Source of the DNA: Barnesiella merdipullorum
Lineage (GTDB): Bacteria > Bacteroidota > Bacteroidia > Bacteroidales > Barnesiellaceae
NCBI GenBank assembly: GCA_019116365.1
Contig: DXBT01000038.1
Span: forward strand, 1 to 64,000
DNA length: 64,000 nucleotides
Direction of reading: 5' to 3'
The position numbers and the translations under genes were made by a program. The notes below the pieces were generated by a model. It was not told the DNA's origin. It ran no database searches and saw only the letters and a list, made by a program, of their open reading frames with translations. This document shows, one piece after another, positions 36,814 through 45,952 of the stretch; the stretch's first letter is position 1; every line of letters starts with the position of its first letter.

Positions 36814-38997
36814 TTACTTAACCTCCTTAATCGAGATGGCGTATCCGCCACCCACGGCTGCCGTAAGTTTGAGTTTGCTCTTGCTGGTTACCTTCTTATG
36901 AGTAATGGTATAGGCTTGAGGATTGGTCTCCCAGTGGGCATCCTTGGCATCGGCATAGATGGTGGCTTCATACTTTTTGCCCGGTGTGAGGAAGTCGAGC
37001 ACAAGCTCCGACTTATGTCCGTTGTAGCCAGCCGTACAGCCTACATACCAGTCGTCGGTACCTTTGGCCCGGCGGGCGATGGTGATGTATTCACCCGGTT
37101 CGGCCTCCAGATATCGGCTCTCGTCCCAGTCGATAGCCACATCCTTGATGAATTGGAAGGCATCGGGGAAGCGCTGGTAGTTCTCGGGAATGTCGGCCGC
37201 CATCTGCAACGGGCTGTACATGGTCACATAGAGGGCCAACTGGCGGGCCAGCGTGGTGCGGGCACGCGAGGTATTGGAGGGGGTCATCTTGCTGCAATCG
37301 GTCTCGAAGATACCCGGGGTGTAATCCATCGGGCCGCCGATGAGACGGGTAAAGGGCAAGATGGTGGTGTGGTTCACGTGGTTTCCGCCGAATGCTTCGT
37401 ACTCGGTACCCCGGGCCGACTCGTTGGCGATGAGGTTGGGATAGGTGCGGCACAACCCGGTGGGACGCACGGCTTCGTGGGCATTGACCATGATCTTATA
37501 GTCGGCGGCCTTGTTTACGGCATAGAGGTAGTGGTTGACCATCCATTGTCCATAGTGGTGCTCGCCGCGGGGAATAATGTCGCCTACATACCCGCTCTTG
37601 ACGGCATTGTAACCGTTATCGACCATGAAACGATAGGCATTTTCCATGTGACGCTCGTAGTTGCGTACCGACGAGGAGGTCTCGTGGTGCATGATCATCT
37701 TCACCCCTTTCTCGGCGGCATAACGATGAATCTCCTGCACGTCGAAATCGGGATAGGGAGTGACGAAATCGAATACATAATCTTTGCTGTTTCCAAACCA
37801 GTCTTCCCAACCGATGTTCCAGCCTTCGACCAGCACGGCGTCAAAACCGTTGGCAGCGGCAAAGTCGATGTAGCGTTTCACATTCTCGGTATTGGCCGAG
37901 TGGGTACCGTTGGGCTTGGTTTGGGTATAATCGGTCTCGCCCAGGTGCACGCTATACAGGTCGTTGGTATAGGCCCAGGTACCTTTGCCGGTAATCATAT
38001 CCCACCAGATACCGATGTATTTTGTAGGTTTAATCCAAGAGGTATCGGTGTATTTGCAAGGTTCGTTCAGGTTGAGAGTGATGCGCGAGGCGAGAATGTC
38101 GCGGGCATCGTCGCTCACGATAATCGTGCGCCAGGGCGACTGGCAAGGAGTCTGCATGTAACCTTTGTCGCCTTGGGCATCGGGGGTGAGCCACGACTCA
38201 AACACCAGGTTCTTGTCGTCGAGGTTCAGGTGCATGCAGGCGTAGTCGATGAGCGCGGCTTCGTGCAGGTTGATATAGAGTCCATCGTCGGTCTTCATCA
38301 TCAAAGCCGTCTGTACGCCGGTAGGCGAGAAGGGAGTTTGCGACGAGTTGGGCGTAATGGCTTGCTTCATCAGGCCCCGAATCTCCGACAGACGCGAGGT
38401 GGTGTAGTCGTACTCCTGAGTATCGTAATCGCCCGGAATCCAGAAAGCGGTATGGTCACCGGCCATGGCAAACTGGGAGTGCTCTTCCTTGATGACAAAA
38501 TAGTTGAGCTCTTTCTGCTGCGGGAACTCGTAGCGGAAACCCAGCCCGTCGTCGAACAGACGGAAACGGATGACAATCTGACGCTTGTTCTGAGCCTGGT
38601 CGAGGGTCACGGCCAGCTCGTTGTAGTGGTTGCGTATCTGGCTCTCTTCGCCCCAAACCGGGCTCCACGTCTCGTCAAAACTCGACGTTTGCGTGTGGGC
38701 TATCGTAAACCCGTTCATCAGGTTGGCTTTGGCTTCCAACCCTTCGATTTTTTTCGGGCCAGACAATTGAAAGTCGGTTTGCGCATTAGGGTCCTCTTGC
38801 TTGAGTTCCAACCCCAGCGTACTGGTCTTGATTACCGGCTTTCCCTTATAATATAGATCGTAAGCAGGTGCCCCGTTTGTAGTGAGGCTGAAGTTCATCA
38901 CCAGATTGCCGTCTGGCGAAACCAACTGTTGGGCATCCGACAGGACAGGTATGCATGCCATTGCCCCGGCCAAGATGAGATGTTTCATGCTATTCAT
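36814..38997 (-). CDS. susB: SusB-like GH97 alpha-glucosidase
   Basis: Periplasmic enzyme releasing glucose from imported malto-oligosaccharides, inverting GH97 type. The signal peptide ends SDAQQ; starts at 38997 and 38988 both give it. The N-terminal beta-sandwich (about 25-270) is followed by a barrel (about 280-600) with IGIWWDMITGKGTWAY. Glutamates sit in MHHETSS, NAHEAVRPTG and ARGTEYEAF, matching the calcium-binding and catalytic glutamates of characterised SusB. The C-terminal sandwich carries TDDWYVGCTAGYNGH. 727 residues, full length. It has its own promoter box and shares an operator candidate with susA. Confidence 0.93.
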   Translation of the reverse strand: MNSMKHLILAGAMACIPVLSDAQQLVSPDGNLVMNFSLTTNGAPAYDLYYKGKPVIKTSTLGLELKQEDPNAQTDFQLSGPKKIEGLEAKANLMNGFTIAHTQTSSFDETWSPVWGEESQIRNHYNELAVTLDQAQNKRQIVIRFRLFDDGLGFRYEFPQQKELNYFVIKEEHSQFAMAGDHTAFWIPGDYDTQEYDYTTSRLSEIRGLMKQAITPNSSQTPFSPTGVQTALMMKTDDGLYINLHEAALIDYACMHLNLDDKNLVFESWLTPDAQGDKGYMQTPCQSPWRTIIVSDDARDILASRITLNLNEPCKYTDTSWIKPTKYIGIWWDMITGKGTWAYTNDLYSVHLGETDYTQTKPNGTHSANTENVKRYIDFAAANGFDAVLVEGWNIGWEDWFGNSKDYVFDFVTPYPDFDVQEIHRYAAEKGVKMIMHHETSSSVRNYERHMENAYRFMVDNGYNAVKSGYVGDIIPRGEHHYGQWMVNHYLYAVNKAADYKIMVNAHEAVRPTGLCRTYPNLIANESARGTEYEAFGGNHVNHTTILPFTRLIGGPMDYTPGIFETDCSKMTPSNTSRARTTLARQLALYVTMYSPLQMAADIPENYQRFPDAFQFIKDVAIDWDESRYLEAEPGEYITIARRAKGTDDWYVGCTAGYNGHKSELVLDFLTPGKKYEATIYADAKDAHWETNPQAYTITHKKVTSKSKLKLTAAVGGGYAISIKEVK

Positions 38998-39041
38998 GGT
39001 TCGTTTTTTGGTTAACTTGTTTATGTGTTCGAGTGTGTTTT

Positions 39042-39097
39042 CAAAATTAGCAGATAAAGATTCCTCTCTATTCGGGTAGAATAAATTTATAAACGCT
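39042..39097 (-). promoter_or_regulatory. susB promoter with candidate SusR operator
   Basis: On the minus strand the -7 box TAATTTTG lies at 39049-39042, 44 bases upstream of the first susB ATG, with no -33 TTTG. Upstream of it, 39077-39097 reads (plus strand) TAGAATA-AAT-TTATAAACGCT. This differs at 3 of 21 bases from 41081-41101 at the susA promoter, and in both cases TATAAACG begins 39 bases beyond the -7 box. Absence of a -33 box suits an activated promoter. Confidence 0.6.
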
Positions 39098-39163
39098 TTA
39101 TCTCTTCAAACATCTTATATTCAAATAATTGAATCTGTACCCCTGACAAAAATTATAAACAAT

Positions 39164-41023
39164 TTAGAAGCAGAGCAACAGCGATTCGCGAGGCTCGAGC
39201 GAGAGTTTATCGGAGAGCTCGACCGTGCGCCCGCTCAAAAAATCGGTAGCCGTGGGGGCCGGCAATACCTCGCGATAGGGAGTCAAGCTTATCTCTTGCG
39301 GCTGGTCCGACCCGTTCATGATCACGACCGCCGACCGCTCCCCATGCTTCCGCTCATATACATATACATTATTCATAATCGAGAAGTGGGTCAGGCTTCC
39401 TTTCCCTATCACTTCGTTGTTCTTTCTCCAGTTCAACAGCTTGCGAGTGTAATCAAAGGCCTCGTTCTGCAAGTCGGAACGCCCTTTGGAGGTGAAGCAG
39501 TCGCTTGGATCGCCCGGCCAGCCACCCGGGAAATCGCGCCGCAGCATGCCGTCGCCCTCGCTCTTGTCGGCCGCCATCACGATTTCGGTTCCATAATACA
39601 GTTGGGGGATGCCTCGTGTGGTGAGCAGGAAGAGCAATGCTTGCTTGTAGCGGGTGAGGTTGGCCGTATCCTCCTCCTTTTTATAAAAGCGCGAGGTGTC
39701 GTGATTGTCGAGGAAGATGAGCAGACTCATGGGATTGGGATAGACCAGGTCTTGCGTGAGGTAGTCGTACAACCGGTAGAGGCCTCCGCCCCAGTCGGTA
39801 GTCTCCTCGTCAAAGGCTTTGTTCATCAGGTCGGTGAGGGGGAAATCCATGACCGTGGGCAGATTGGAGTTGCGAGGCGCTGCCAGCCGGCTGTCTTTCT
39901 GCCAGAACGAAACCAGCACATTGCTGTTGAGCCACGTCTCGCCCACGATGTTGAAGTGAGGATATTCGTCGAGCACCTCGCGACACCATTGCGACATGAA
40001 GTCAAAATCGGCATAGGGATGAGTGTCCTGGCGGATGCCGTTGATGTGGGCATACTCGATCCACCAAATGCTACTCTGAATCAGGTAGCGGGCCACATGG
40101 CGGTTGCGGTGGTTCAAGTCGGGCATCACCTGGGTAAACCAACCGTCGGTAGCCAGCTGTCGTTCGTATTGGCTGGCATGAATATCTTGCACGCTGGCCG
40201 TCTTGAACGAAGTCTGGGTGTAGTGCGACTTGAAGTTGAACCAGTCGGTCGATGGCTTATCCTTGAACAGGTAGTTTTCGCTGCCGCAGTGGTTGAAGAT
40301 CATATCCATCACCACCTTCAGCCCCTTTTGGTGGGCCTGCTCGGTCAACGCCTTGAACTCCTCGTTGCTGCCCAGCCGGCGATCTACCTGATAGTAGTCG
40401 GTGATGGCATATCCGTGATACGAACCATCGGGCATATCGTTTTCCTGGATGGGATTGAGCCAGATAGTGGTCACCCCCAAATCGGCAAGATAGTCGAGGT
40501 GATTGGCCACCCCCTTCAAATCGCCGCCGTGACGGGCATACTGTCCGTTGCGATCGACCTTATTCTCCAACATGCCAGGCACCACGTCGTTGTCGGGATT
40601 GCCATTGGCAAAGCGATCGGGCATAATCAGGTAAAGCACATCGGCAGCGGTAAAGCCTTGTATATCGTCGCCCTTTTGGCTGCGGGCTTTCAGCTCATAG
40701 GGAACCGTCACACTCTTTCTCCCCTTCTTCAATACGATATCGAAAGTCTGCGGGGCTGCCTCGGAGAGGTCCACATACAAAAGCAGATAGTTGGGATTGG
40801 ATTGTTTTACGATCTCTTTCAGCTCTACATCCCCACTCGACAGGGTCACATCATAGTCGGCAATACGATCGCCATACAACAAAATCTGTAACTCTGGATT
40901 TTTCATACCTGCCCACCAGAAGGTAGGGGCCACTTTCTTCACTATCGGGGTCGAGGCAAACACATGAGCCGGCCAAATCAAGAAGCTGAACATGATAAAA
41001 AACAATAGGCTGAACCGTTTCAT
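39164..41023 (-). CDS. susA: SusA-like neopullulanase/cyclomaltodextrinase (GH13)
   Basis: Periplasmic enzyme that cuts imported malto-oligosaccharides into smaller pieces for SusB. The signal peptide ends HVFAS (about residue 24). The N-terminal beta domain (about 25-120, TFWWAGMKNPELQILLYG) is the cyclomaltodextrinase N domain. The GH13 barrel has MPDRFANGNP, GYAITDYYQVD, DMIFNHCGSENY, nucleophile D333 in GIRQDTHPY, acid/base E362 in VGETWLN and the third acid in LDNHDTSRF. The 619 residues are the usual length. It diverges from susR, as in the prototype locus. Confidence 0.93.
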   Translation of the reverse strand: MKRFSLLFFIMFSFLIWPAHVFASTPIVKKVAPTFWWAGMKNPELQILLYGDRIADYDVTLSSGDVELKEIVKQSNPNYLLLYVDLSEAAPQTFDIVLKKGRKSVTVPYELKARSQKGDDIQGFTAADVLYLIMPDRFANGNPDNDVVPGMLENKVDRNGQYARHGGDLKGVANHLDYLADLGVTTIWLNPIQENDMPDGSYHGYAITDYYQVDRRLGSNEEFKALTEQAHQKGLKVVMDMIFNHCGSENYLFKDKPSTDWFNFKSHYTQTSFKTASVQDIHASQYERQLATDGWFTQVMPDLNHRNRHVARYLIQSSIWWIEYAHINGIRQDTHPYADFDFMSQWCREVLDEYPHFNIVGETWLNSNVLVSFWQKDSRLAAPRNSNLPTVMDFPLTDLMNKAFDEETTDWGGGLYRLYDYLTQDLVYPNPMSLLIFLDNHDTSRFYKKEEDTANLTRYKQALLFLLTTRGIPQLYYGTEIVMAADKSEGDGMLRRDFPGGWPGDPSDCFTSKGRSDLQNEAFDYTRKLLNWRKNNEVIGKGSLTHFSIMNNVYVYERKHGERSAVVIMNGSDQPQEISLTPYREVLPAPTATDFLSGRTVELSDKLSLEPRESLLLCF

Positions 41024-41045
41024 AATATTAGAAAATTGGTTAATA

Positions 41046-41101
41046 CAAATATAAAAAAATTGTGAACGTGGCCAGGGGATTAGAATATTTTTATAAACGA
41101 T
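41046..41101 (-). promoter_or_regulatory. susA promoter with candidate SusR operator
   Basis: On the minus strand TATATTTG at 41053-41046 is a perfect -7 box 22 bases before the susA ATG, with no -33 TTTG. The 21-base element at 41081-41101 (plus strand TAGAATA-TTT-TTATAAACGAT) matches the susB element at the same distance from its -7 box. Confidence 0.62.
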
Positions 41102-41366
41102 GCAACGGTCTATTCATTTGCAATATAACGATTTACACTTTTTAACGCGTTCGAAAATATAAACCGTTTCAACACCCGTTTCCTTCTTTTCCCGACCTGT
41201 TTGCCCCACCTTCGGGGATGAGTGTCACCACAAACTCCCCGGGATATTCCCCCACCCGTTTCTACTCGCTCTCCAAACCTTGAGAAAGACGAAAATTATC
41301 CCCCTCATTTTTATTTTTCAGTGCAAGATTTTATTATATATTTGCATTTAGGATTAAAAACTGTTT
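41102..41366 (+). promoter_or_regulatory. susR side of the susA-susR intergenic region
   Basis: A perfect -7 box TATATTTG at 41337-41344 lies 22 bases before the susR ATG, with only a T-rich stretch where the -33 box should be. One further TATAAAC (41158-41164) occurs without the rest of the susA/susB element. No gene, hairpin or repeat is apparent in the remainder. Confidence 0.5.
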
Positions 41367-42956
41367 ATGCGTAAAATTGCATTTATTCTATGGATGCTTA
41401 TTCTTTGCCCAGCGATTGGGGCAGAGGGTACAGAAACACAACAGGTACTGGAACGACTGGATGCCGTGATTGCCCAGAAAAAGGACTACCAATCTCATAA
41501 AGAGGCTCAAATCGAAGAATTGAAACAGATGTTGCGAAAAGCCTCATCGGCATCGGAGAAGTACCGACTCTGCAACTCTCTCTTTTATGAATATCTGCAT
41601 TATCAGGCCGACTCGGCCACACACTACCTCAACTTGAAAGAGGAGATAAACCCCGCCACCATATTCCCCGACAGCAAGGCCGAACACACGATATGCCGGG
41701 CCGAAGTGATGAGCGTAATGGGCATGTACAACGATGCTCTGCTCGAACTGGAGACCATAAATCCCGGTCGCCTGGGCGAAGAGACCCGCCTCAAATACTA
41801 CTATGCCTGCCGCTCGTGTTATGGCTGGCTGGCCGACAACATCGTCGACCCCCAGGTGAAACAGAAGTACCTCGAGAAGACCGACCTCTATCGCGACTCC
41901 ATTGCCCAATTCCCGCTCAACGAGACCGACCGCACCATTCTGATGGCCGAGCGACTGATTCTGAAGGGCAACCCCGACGAGGCCATACCGATGCTCGACA
42001 AGCAACTGTCCACGGTTCAAGACATGCAATACCTGTCGTATCTCAACTATACCATGTACGAAGCCTATCGGGCCAAAGGCAACGTGGAGAAACAGATCTA
42101 CTACCTGGCACATACCGCCATTTGCGACCTGGAACGGGTGGTGCGCGAATATGCCTCGCTGCAAAAACTGGCCTGGCTCATGTATGAACAGGGCGATATC
42201 GACCGGGCCTACTGCTACCTGAACTGCTCGATGGAGGATGCCGTGAGTTGCAATGCCCGCCTGCGATTCCTGGAGGTGACCGAGTTCTACCCCATCATCG
42301 ATAGGGCCTATCGCGAGAAAGACGAGCACGAACAGTCGGTCGTTCGCGGCATGTTACTGGGAATAAGTATCCTGTCGCTGCTGCTAATCGTAGCCGTTTT
42401 CTATCTGTACCATTGGATGAAGAAACTGTCGGCCATGCGAAAAAGCCTGTACGAGGCCAACTGCGAACTGAAAAATTCGAACGAGACGCTCGCTCAAATC
42501 GGAAAAATTAAAGAGGTATATATTGCCCGCTACCTGGACCGCTGCGTGGGCTATCTCGAGAAGCTGGAGCAATACCGCCGTTCGCTGGAGAAGATGGCCA
42601 TGACTTCCAAGGTCGATGAACTCTTCAAGACCATACGTTCCGACCAGTTCCTGCGCAGCGAGCGCGAGGCCTTTTATCGCGAATTCGACAAATCGTTTCT
42701 CGACCTCTTCCCCAATTTCATCGAAGACTTCAACAAACTGCTGGTCAAAGAGGGTCGCATCTACCCCAAACCGGGCGAACTGCTCAACACCGAGTTGCGC
42801 ATCTTTGCCCTCATACGGCTGGGCGTAACCGATGCCAACCGCATCGCCCATTTCTTGAGCTACTCGCTGGCTACCGTATATAACTATCGTAGCAAGATAC
42901 GCAACAAGGCGGCTGGCGATAAAGATAAATTTGAGCAGGAGGTAATGAATCTGTAA
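41367..42956 (+). CDS. susR: SusR-like membrane-bound transcriptional regulator (DUF6377 family)
   Basis: Predicted maltose/starch sensor that activates the sus promoters. The 529 residues show a signal-like N-terminal helix (to about residue 19, IGAEG), a periplasmic TPR-like sensor (about 25-325, with AHTICRAEVMSVMGMYNDALLELE and ILMAERLILKGNPDEAIPML) and one transmembrane helix (about 329-348, MLLGISILSLLLIVAVFYLY). A coiled coil (about 350-385) precedes a cytoplasmic DNA-binding end (about 470-520) with LRIFALIRLGVTDANRIAHFL and SLATVYNYRSKIRNK, a helix-turn-helix. The divergent position next to susA and the full susA-G set make susR the best call. Confidence 0.88.
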   Translation: MRKIAFILWMLILCPAIGAEGTETQQVLERLDAVIAQKKDYQSHKEAQIEELKQMLRKASSASEKYRLCNSLFYEYLHYQADSATHYLNLKEEINPATIFPDSKAEHTICRAEVMSVMGMYNDALLELETINPGRLGEETRLKYYYACRSCYGWLADNIVDPQVKQKYLEKTDLYRDSIAQFPLNETDRTILMAERLILKGNPDEAIPMLDKQLSTVQDMQYLSYLNYTMYEAYRAKGNVEKQIYYLAHTAICDLERVVREYASLQKLAWLMYEQGDIDRAYCYLNCSMEDAVSCNARLRFLEVTEFYPIIDRAYREKDEHEQSVVRGMLLGISILSLLLIVAVFYLYHWMKKLSAMRKSLYEANCELKNSNETLAQIGKIKEVYIARYLDRCVGYLEKLEQYRRSLEKMAMTSKVDELFKTIRSDQFLRSEREAFYREFDKSFLDLFPNFIEDFNKLLVKEGRIYPKPGELLNTELRIFALIRLGVTDANRIAHFLSYSLATVYNYRSKIRNKAAGDKDKFEQEVMNL

Positions 42957-43005
42957 CCCCTCATCCCGGTCGGGAGCGACACGGCCGGTTCCACACACAA
43001 CGATT

Positions 43006-43752
43006 CTACTCGCGACCCGTCAGCCGGGCGACGGCAAAGCGCACGGCAAACCACAGGTGGCGCAGGAAGGTGGGCACCGTGCCGTAGTAGCGGCACATGA
43101 TCGTGTAGCGCTCGCGAAGCGAAGCCTTGCGATTGGCGGTAGTGACCCCTTCGTTGAGGTAGTCGATGAGGGTCTCGTGCGTGTTGGTAATCGTGCGGGC
43201 CACCTGTATGCAACGGATACACCAGTCGTAGTCGGCCGAGAAACGATACTGCAAGTCATATTCGGGCGCAATCGACCGACGCACCACAAAAGCCTGGTGG
43301 CACACCAGCATACCCATGCGAAAACTCTTGACCGTCAACACCTCGGGTGCCTGCAACCGACGCATGGCCACAAAGCGGCGCCGGTCATCGACGAGAGCCG
43401 TCTCGCCATAGACGATATCGGGGTCGTTTTTTTCGATGGAATGGGCGATTTTCTGCAACGTGTCGGGGCTGTGCAACGCATCGCCCGCATTCAGGAAGAT
43501 AAGATAGCGACCCTTGGCTCGACGCAAACCCTTGTTCATGGCATCGTACAACCCCCGGTCGGGCTCGCTCACCACCGAAGTGACTGCCCGCGAAGCCCGG
43601 GCAAGGGCTACCGTGCCGTCGGTCGAAGCCCCATCGGCTATCAGATACTCATAGTCGGTAAAGGTTTGCCGTTCTACACTCTGCAACGTAGCGGGCAGCG
43701 TAGCCGCCGCGTTGAATGTAATCGTAATAATCGAGAAAAGCGGACTTTCCAT
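43006..43752 (-). CDS. Glycosyltransferase family 2
   Basis: Inverting GT-A enzyme adding one sugar in surface-polysaccharide synthesis. 248 residues. The GT2 signature FSIITITFNAAATL lies at the N-terminus, with ADGASTDGT (about 39-47), EPDRGLYDAMNKGLRRAKGRYLIFLNAGD (DxD-like site, about 65-92) and HQAFVVRR near 155. Resembles the WcaA/colanic-acid type. It is the last gene of a five-gene minus-strand cluster and starts 6 bases after the upstream glycosyltransferase. Donor and acceptor are unknown. Confidence 0.88.
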   Translation of the reverse strand: MESPLFSIITITFNAAATLPATLQSVERQTFTDYEYLIADGASTDGTVALARASRAVTSVVSEPDRGLYDAMNKGLRRAKGRYLIFLNAGDALHSPDTLQKIAHSIEKNDPDIVYGETALVDDRRRFVAMRRLQAPEVLTVKSFRMGMLVCHQAFVVRRSIAPEYDLQYRFSADYDWCIRCIQVARTITNTHETLIDYLNEGVTTANRKASLRERYTIMCRYYGTVPTFLRHLWFAVRFAVARLTGRE

Positions 43753-43758
43753 GGCTCC

Positions 43759-45015
43759 TTACTTGATTAACAATTCGCTATACAACTGTTGATATTGCCG
43801 GGCAACCGTCTTCTCGGAGTAACGCGACAATGCCTCACTCCGCAGCCGTTCCCGTGGAATGTTCCCCCCCGATTCCAAAGCCCGGGCAATACCCTCGGCC
43901 AGGCTCTCGGCCGTGTGCTCGGGCACCAAATAGCCGGTCTCGCCGTGACGGATAATATCGGCCTGCCCGCTGTTCCCGAATGAGACCGGCATGCAGCCGC
44001 ACGCCTGTGCCTCGGCCAACGTCTGCCCAAAGGTTTCGTAACTCGAAGCCGATACCGCCACATCGGCCGCCGAATAGAGCAGAGACATCTGCCGGGGGTT
44101 GTCAACCCAGCCGACATCGGTATAACTGGTCGGTATCAGGGGATAGACCTCCTGCGGATTCTTTACCCGCCCGAAAAATACCAGGTGTATGCGATCTCGG
44201 TACTCCTGCCGCTCGAGCAGTAACCGCAGGGCCTCCATGAGCAGGGGGAAACCTTTTATGGGGTCGTCAACCCGAACGGCTCCGAAGAGGACGATGCGCT
44301 TATCGCGGGGCAGCGACAACTGCCTGCGGCTCTCGTCGCGGTCGAGCAACTCGAATTGCGAGAGCGACAAGGTGTTGGGTATCACCTCGACGCGTTTCCC
44401 GGCGAGCAGAGCACTCGCCCGGGCTTGCCGGGCCATCCAGTGACTCACGGCTATCCAGGTGACATCGGCCGGACGGAAGACCTCCATCTTCCGGCGGAAA
44501 ACCCGGGCCGCCAGGTCATGCCGCGAAGGATAACGCAAAAAGCCACAATCGTGACAGGCGCTTTTGAACCGATTGCAACCATGAGCATGATGACAAATCG
44601 AGGTGCACTCCCACATGTCATGCATGGTCCACACCACGGGTTTCCCCGAGCGGAATATGCGGTCGAGACTTTTCAACGAAAGAAGCCCCTGATTTACCCA
44701 ATGCAGATGGACAATATCGGCCTCGCGGAAAGCATCCGTAGCAGTAATGTCGAAACCGGTAGAGGCCGTGGAAACCTTGAAGAGATTCTTCCGGCTGAAA
44801 CCGTTGTTGACCCAAATTATGAGCCTCTCAAACAGAAACGAGAGGCGGCCTTTCCAATGCGGAGCCACGGCAAAGGTGCGACTGTCGTCGCCATACTTGT
44901 CGAGCACCAGCATCGTGACCTCGACTCCCGCACGCGACAAAGCATCGCCCAGGCGGCGGGCGGCTATTGCGGCTCCCCCGTTACGGTCGGTGGTATTTAC
45001 AATCAATACATTCAT
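43759..45015 (-). CDS. Glycosyltransferase family 4
   Basis: Retaining GT-B enzyme of surface-glycan synthesis, 418 residues. The N-terminal Rossmann domain starts MNVLIVNTTDRNGGAAIAARRLGDAL and contains WTMHDMWECTSICHHAHGC with several Cys and His. The C-terminal domain has FGAVRVDDPIKGF (about 235-247), the E-x7-E donor site in SSYETFGQTLAEAQACG (about 335-350) and GETGYLVPEHTAESLAEGI. It lies 21 bases after the preceding glycosyltransferase gene. Confidence 0.88.
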   Translation of the reverse strand: MNVLIVNTTDRNGGAAIAARRLGDALSRAGVEVTMLVLDKYGDDSRTFAVAPHWKGRLSFLFERLIIWVNNGFSRKNLFKVSTASTGFDITATDAFREADIVHLHWVNQGLLSLKSLDRIFRSGKPVVWTMHDMWECTSICHHAHGCNRFKSACHDCGFLRYPSRHDLAARVFRRKMEVFRPADVTWIAVSHWMARQARASALLAGKRVEVIPNTLSLSQFELLDRDESRRQLSLPRDKRIVLFGAVRVDDPIKGFPLLMEALRLLLERQEYRDRIHLVFFGRVKNPQEVYPLIPTSYTDVGWVDNPRQMSLLYSAADVAVSASSYETFGQTLAEAQACGCMPVSFGNSGQADIIRHGETGYLVPEHTAESLAEGIARALESGGNIPRERLRSEALSRYSEKTVARQYQQLYSELLIK

Positions 45016-45036
45016 TGCATCACTCCTCCTGTTGTT

Positions 45037-45951
45037 TTATGCCCCAAAGTCACCCTTCAACGTGCGCTTGACCCGTCGCCAGGCTTTTGCCCAAAACGAT
45101 TGCGTGCGCCCGTAGTAACGCTCCCAGGCTTTTCGGGCCTGGAGATTCTCGACGACCGGGGTAATCTTGTAAACCTTCAAAGGCGCCATATACAACTCCG
45201 AGTCATACAGATTCCCGCCACCGCAATTGGTGCCGCTACCGTCGAACCCAATGTTGCGGACCAGCGATCGCCCCACATTCAACGACAGAATATCGTTCAA
45301 GAAGAGCGAAGCATTCCAGCGAATGGCCCACGAATTGTTCTTCCCCTCGACCTGCCGGCGCAACATGCGGGTAAAGCGATATTTCCCGTTGAAATCGAAG
45401 GTGCGGCTCAACCGCTTGTCCTGCTCAAGAGCCCGCAACAAGGCAGCCCCATCGGGGTTGAAATAGCGCCAGGCACGCCGCCAGGTACCCCACCCCCAAC
45501 TACCGGTAAACTTGATGAGGAAAATATCGGGTAACGAACGGTCGTGAGTAAAATCACAAGCCTGTATGTGGCCTACCCGCGGCTCGTCGCGATAAAGCTC
45601 GAGAGCGTCGTTCATGAAACGCAGGAAATAGGGAGCAACCACCAGGTCGTCTTCCAGCACAATCACCCGGTCGTACTGCTCCAGCAAGGTCGATACTCCG
45701 TCGATGACATTGGCGGCCAACCCCCGATTCTCGGGACGCTCCACCACCGTCACCCGTCGGAATTTCCACGGGCGGGCAATCACCTGCCGCACGGCTGCCA
45801 CCGACGACTCACTGCCCGGCTTGGCCCCGTCGGCAAAGATATAGAGTTCGCTCTCGGCCGCCAACTCGTTCCGTTCCAAATACTCCAGGCAGGTGCAGGT
45901 GTGGTCGGGCCGGTTATAGACAAACAATACGATGGGAGCACAGGTATTCAT
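45037..45951 (-). CDS. GT2-like glycosyltransferase
   Basis: GT-A fold protein of 304 residues. APIVLFVYNRPDHTCTCLEYL opens the domain and VIVLEDDLVVAPYFLRFMNDAL holds the DD metal site (about 94-115); WGWGTWRRAWRYFNP (about 155-170) is typical of this glycosyltransferase-like subfamily in Bacteroidetes. The ATG at 45951 is preferred: it starts one base after the TGA of the upstream gene, whereas the GTG at 45960 would overlap it. Substrate unknown. Confidence 0.8.
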   Translation of the reverse strand: MNTCAPIVLFVYNRPDHTCTCLEYLERNELAAESELYIFADGAKPGSESSVAAVRQVIARPWKFRRVTVVERPENRGLAANVIDGVSTLLEQYDRVIVLEDDLVVAPYFLRFMNDALELYRDEPRVGHIQACDFTHDRSLPDIFLIKFTGSWGWGTWRRAWRYFNPDGAALLRALEQDKRLSRTFDFNGKYRFTRMLRRQVEGKNNSWAIRWNASLFLNDILSLNVGRSLVRNIGFDGSGTNCGGGNLYDSELYMAPLKVYKITPVVENLQARKAWERYYGRTQSFWAKAWRRVKRTLKGDFGA

Positions 45952-45952
45952 A

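Noticed and set aside
36667..41164. Other TATAAAC copies at 36671, 39154 and 41158 as further SusR sites
   Set aside because: They lack the TAGAATA half and the fixed distance to a -7 box. Short AT-rich 7-mers are expected in such gaps.
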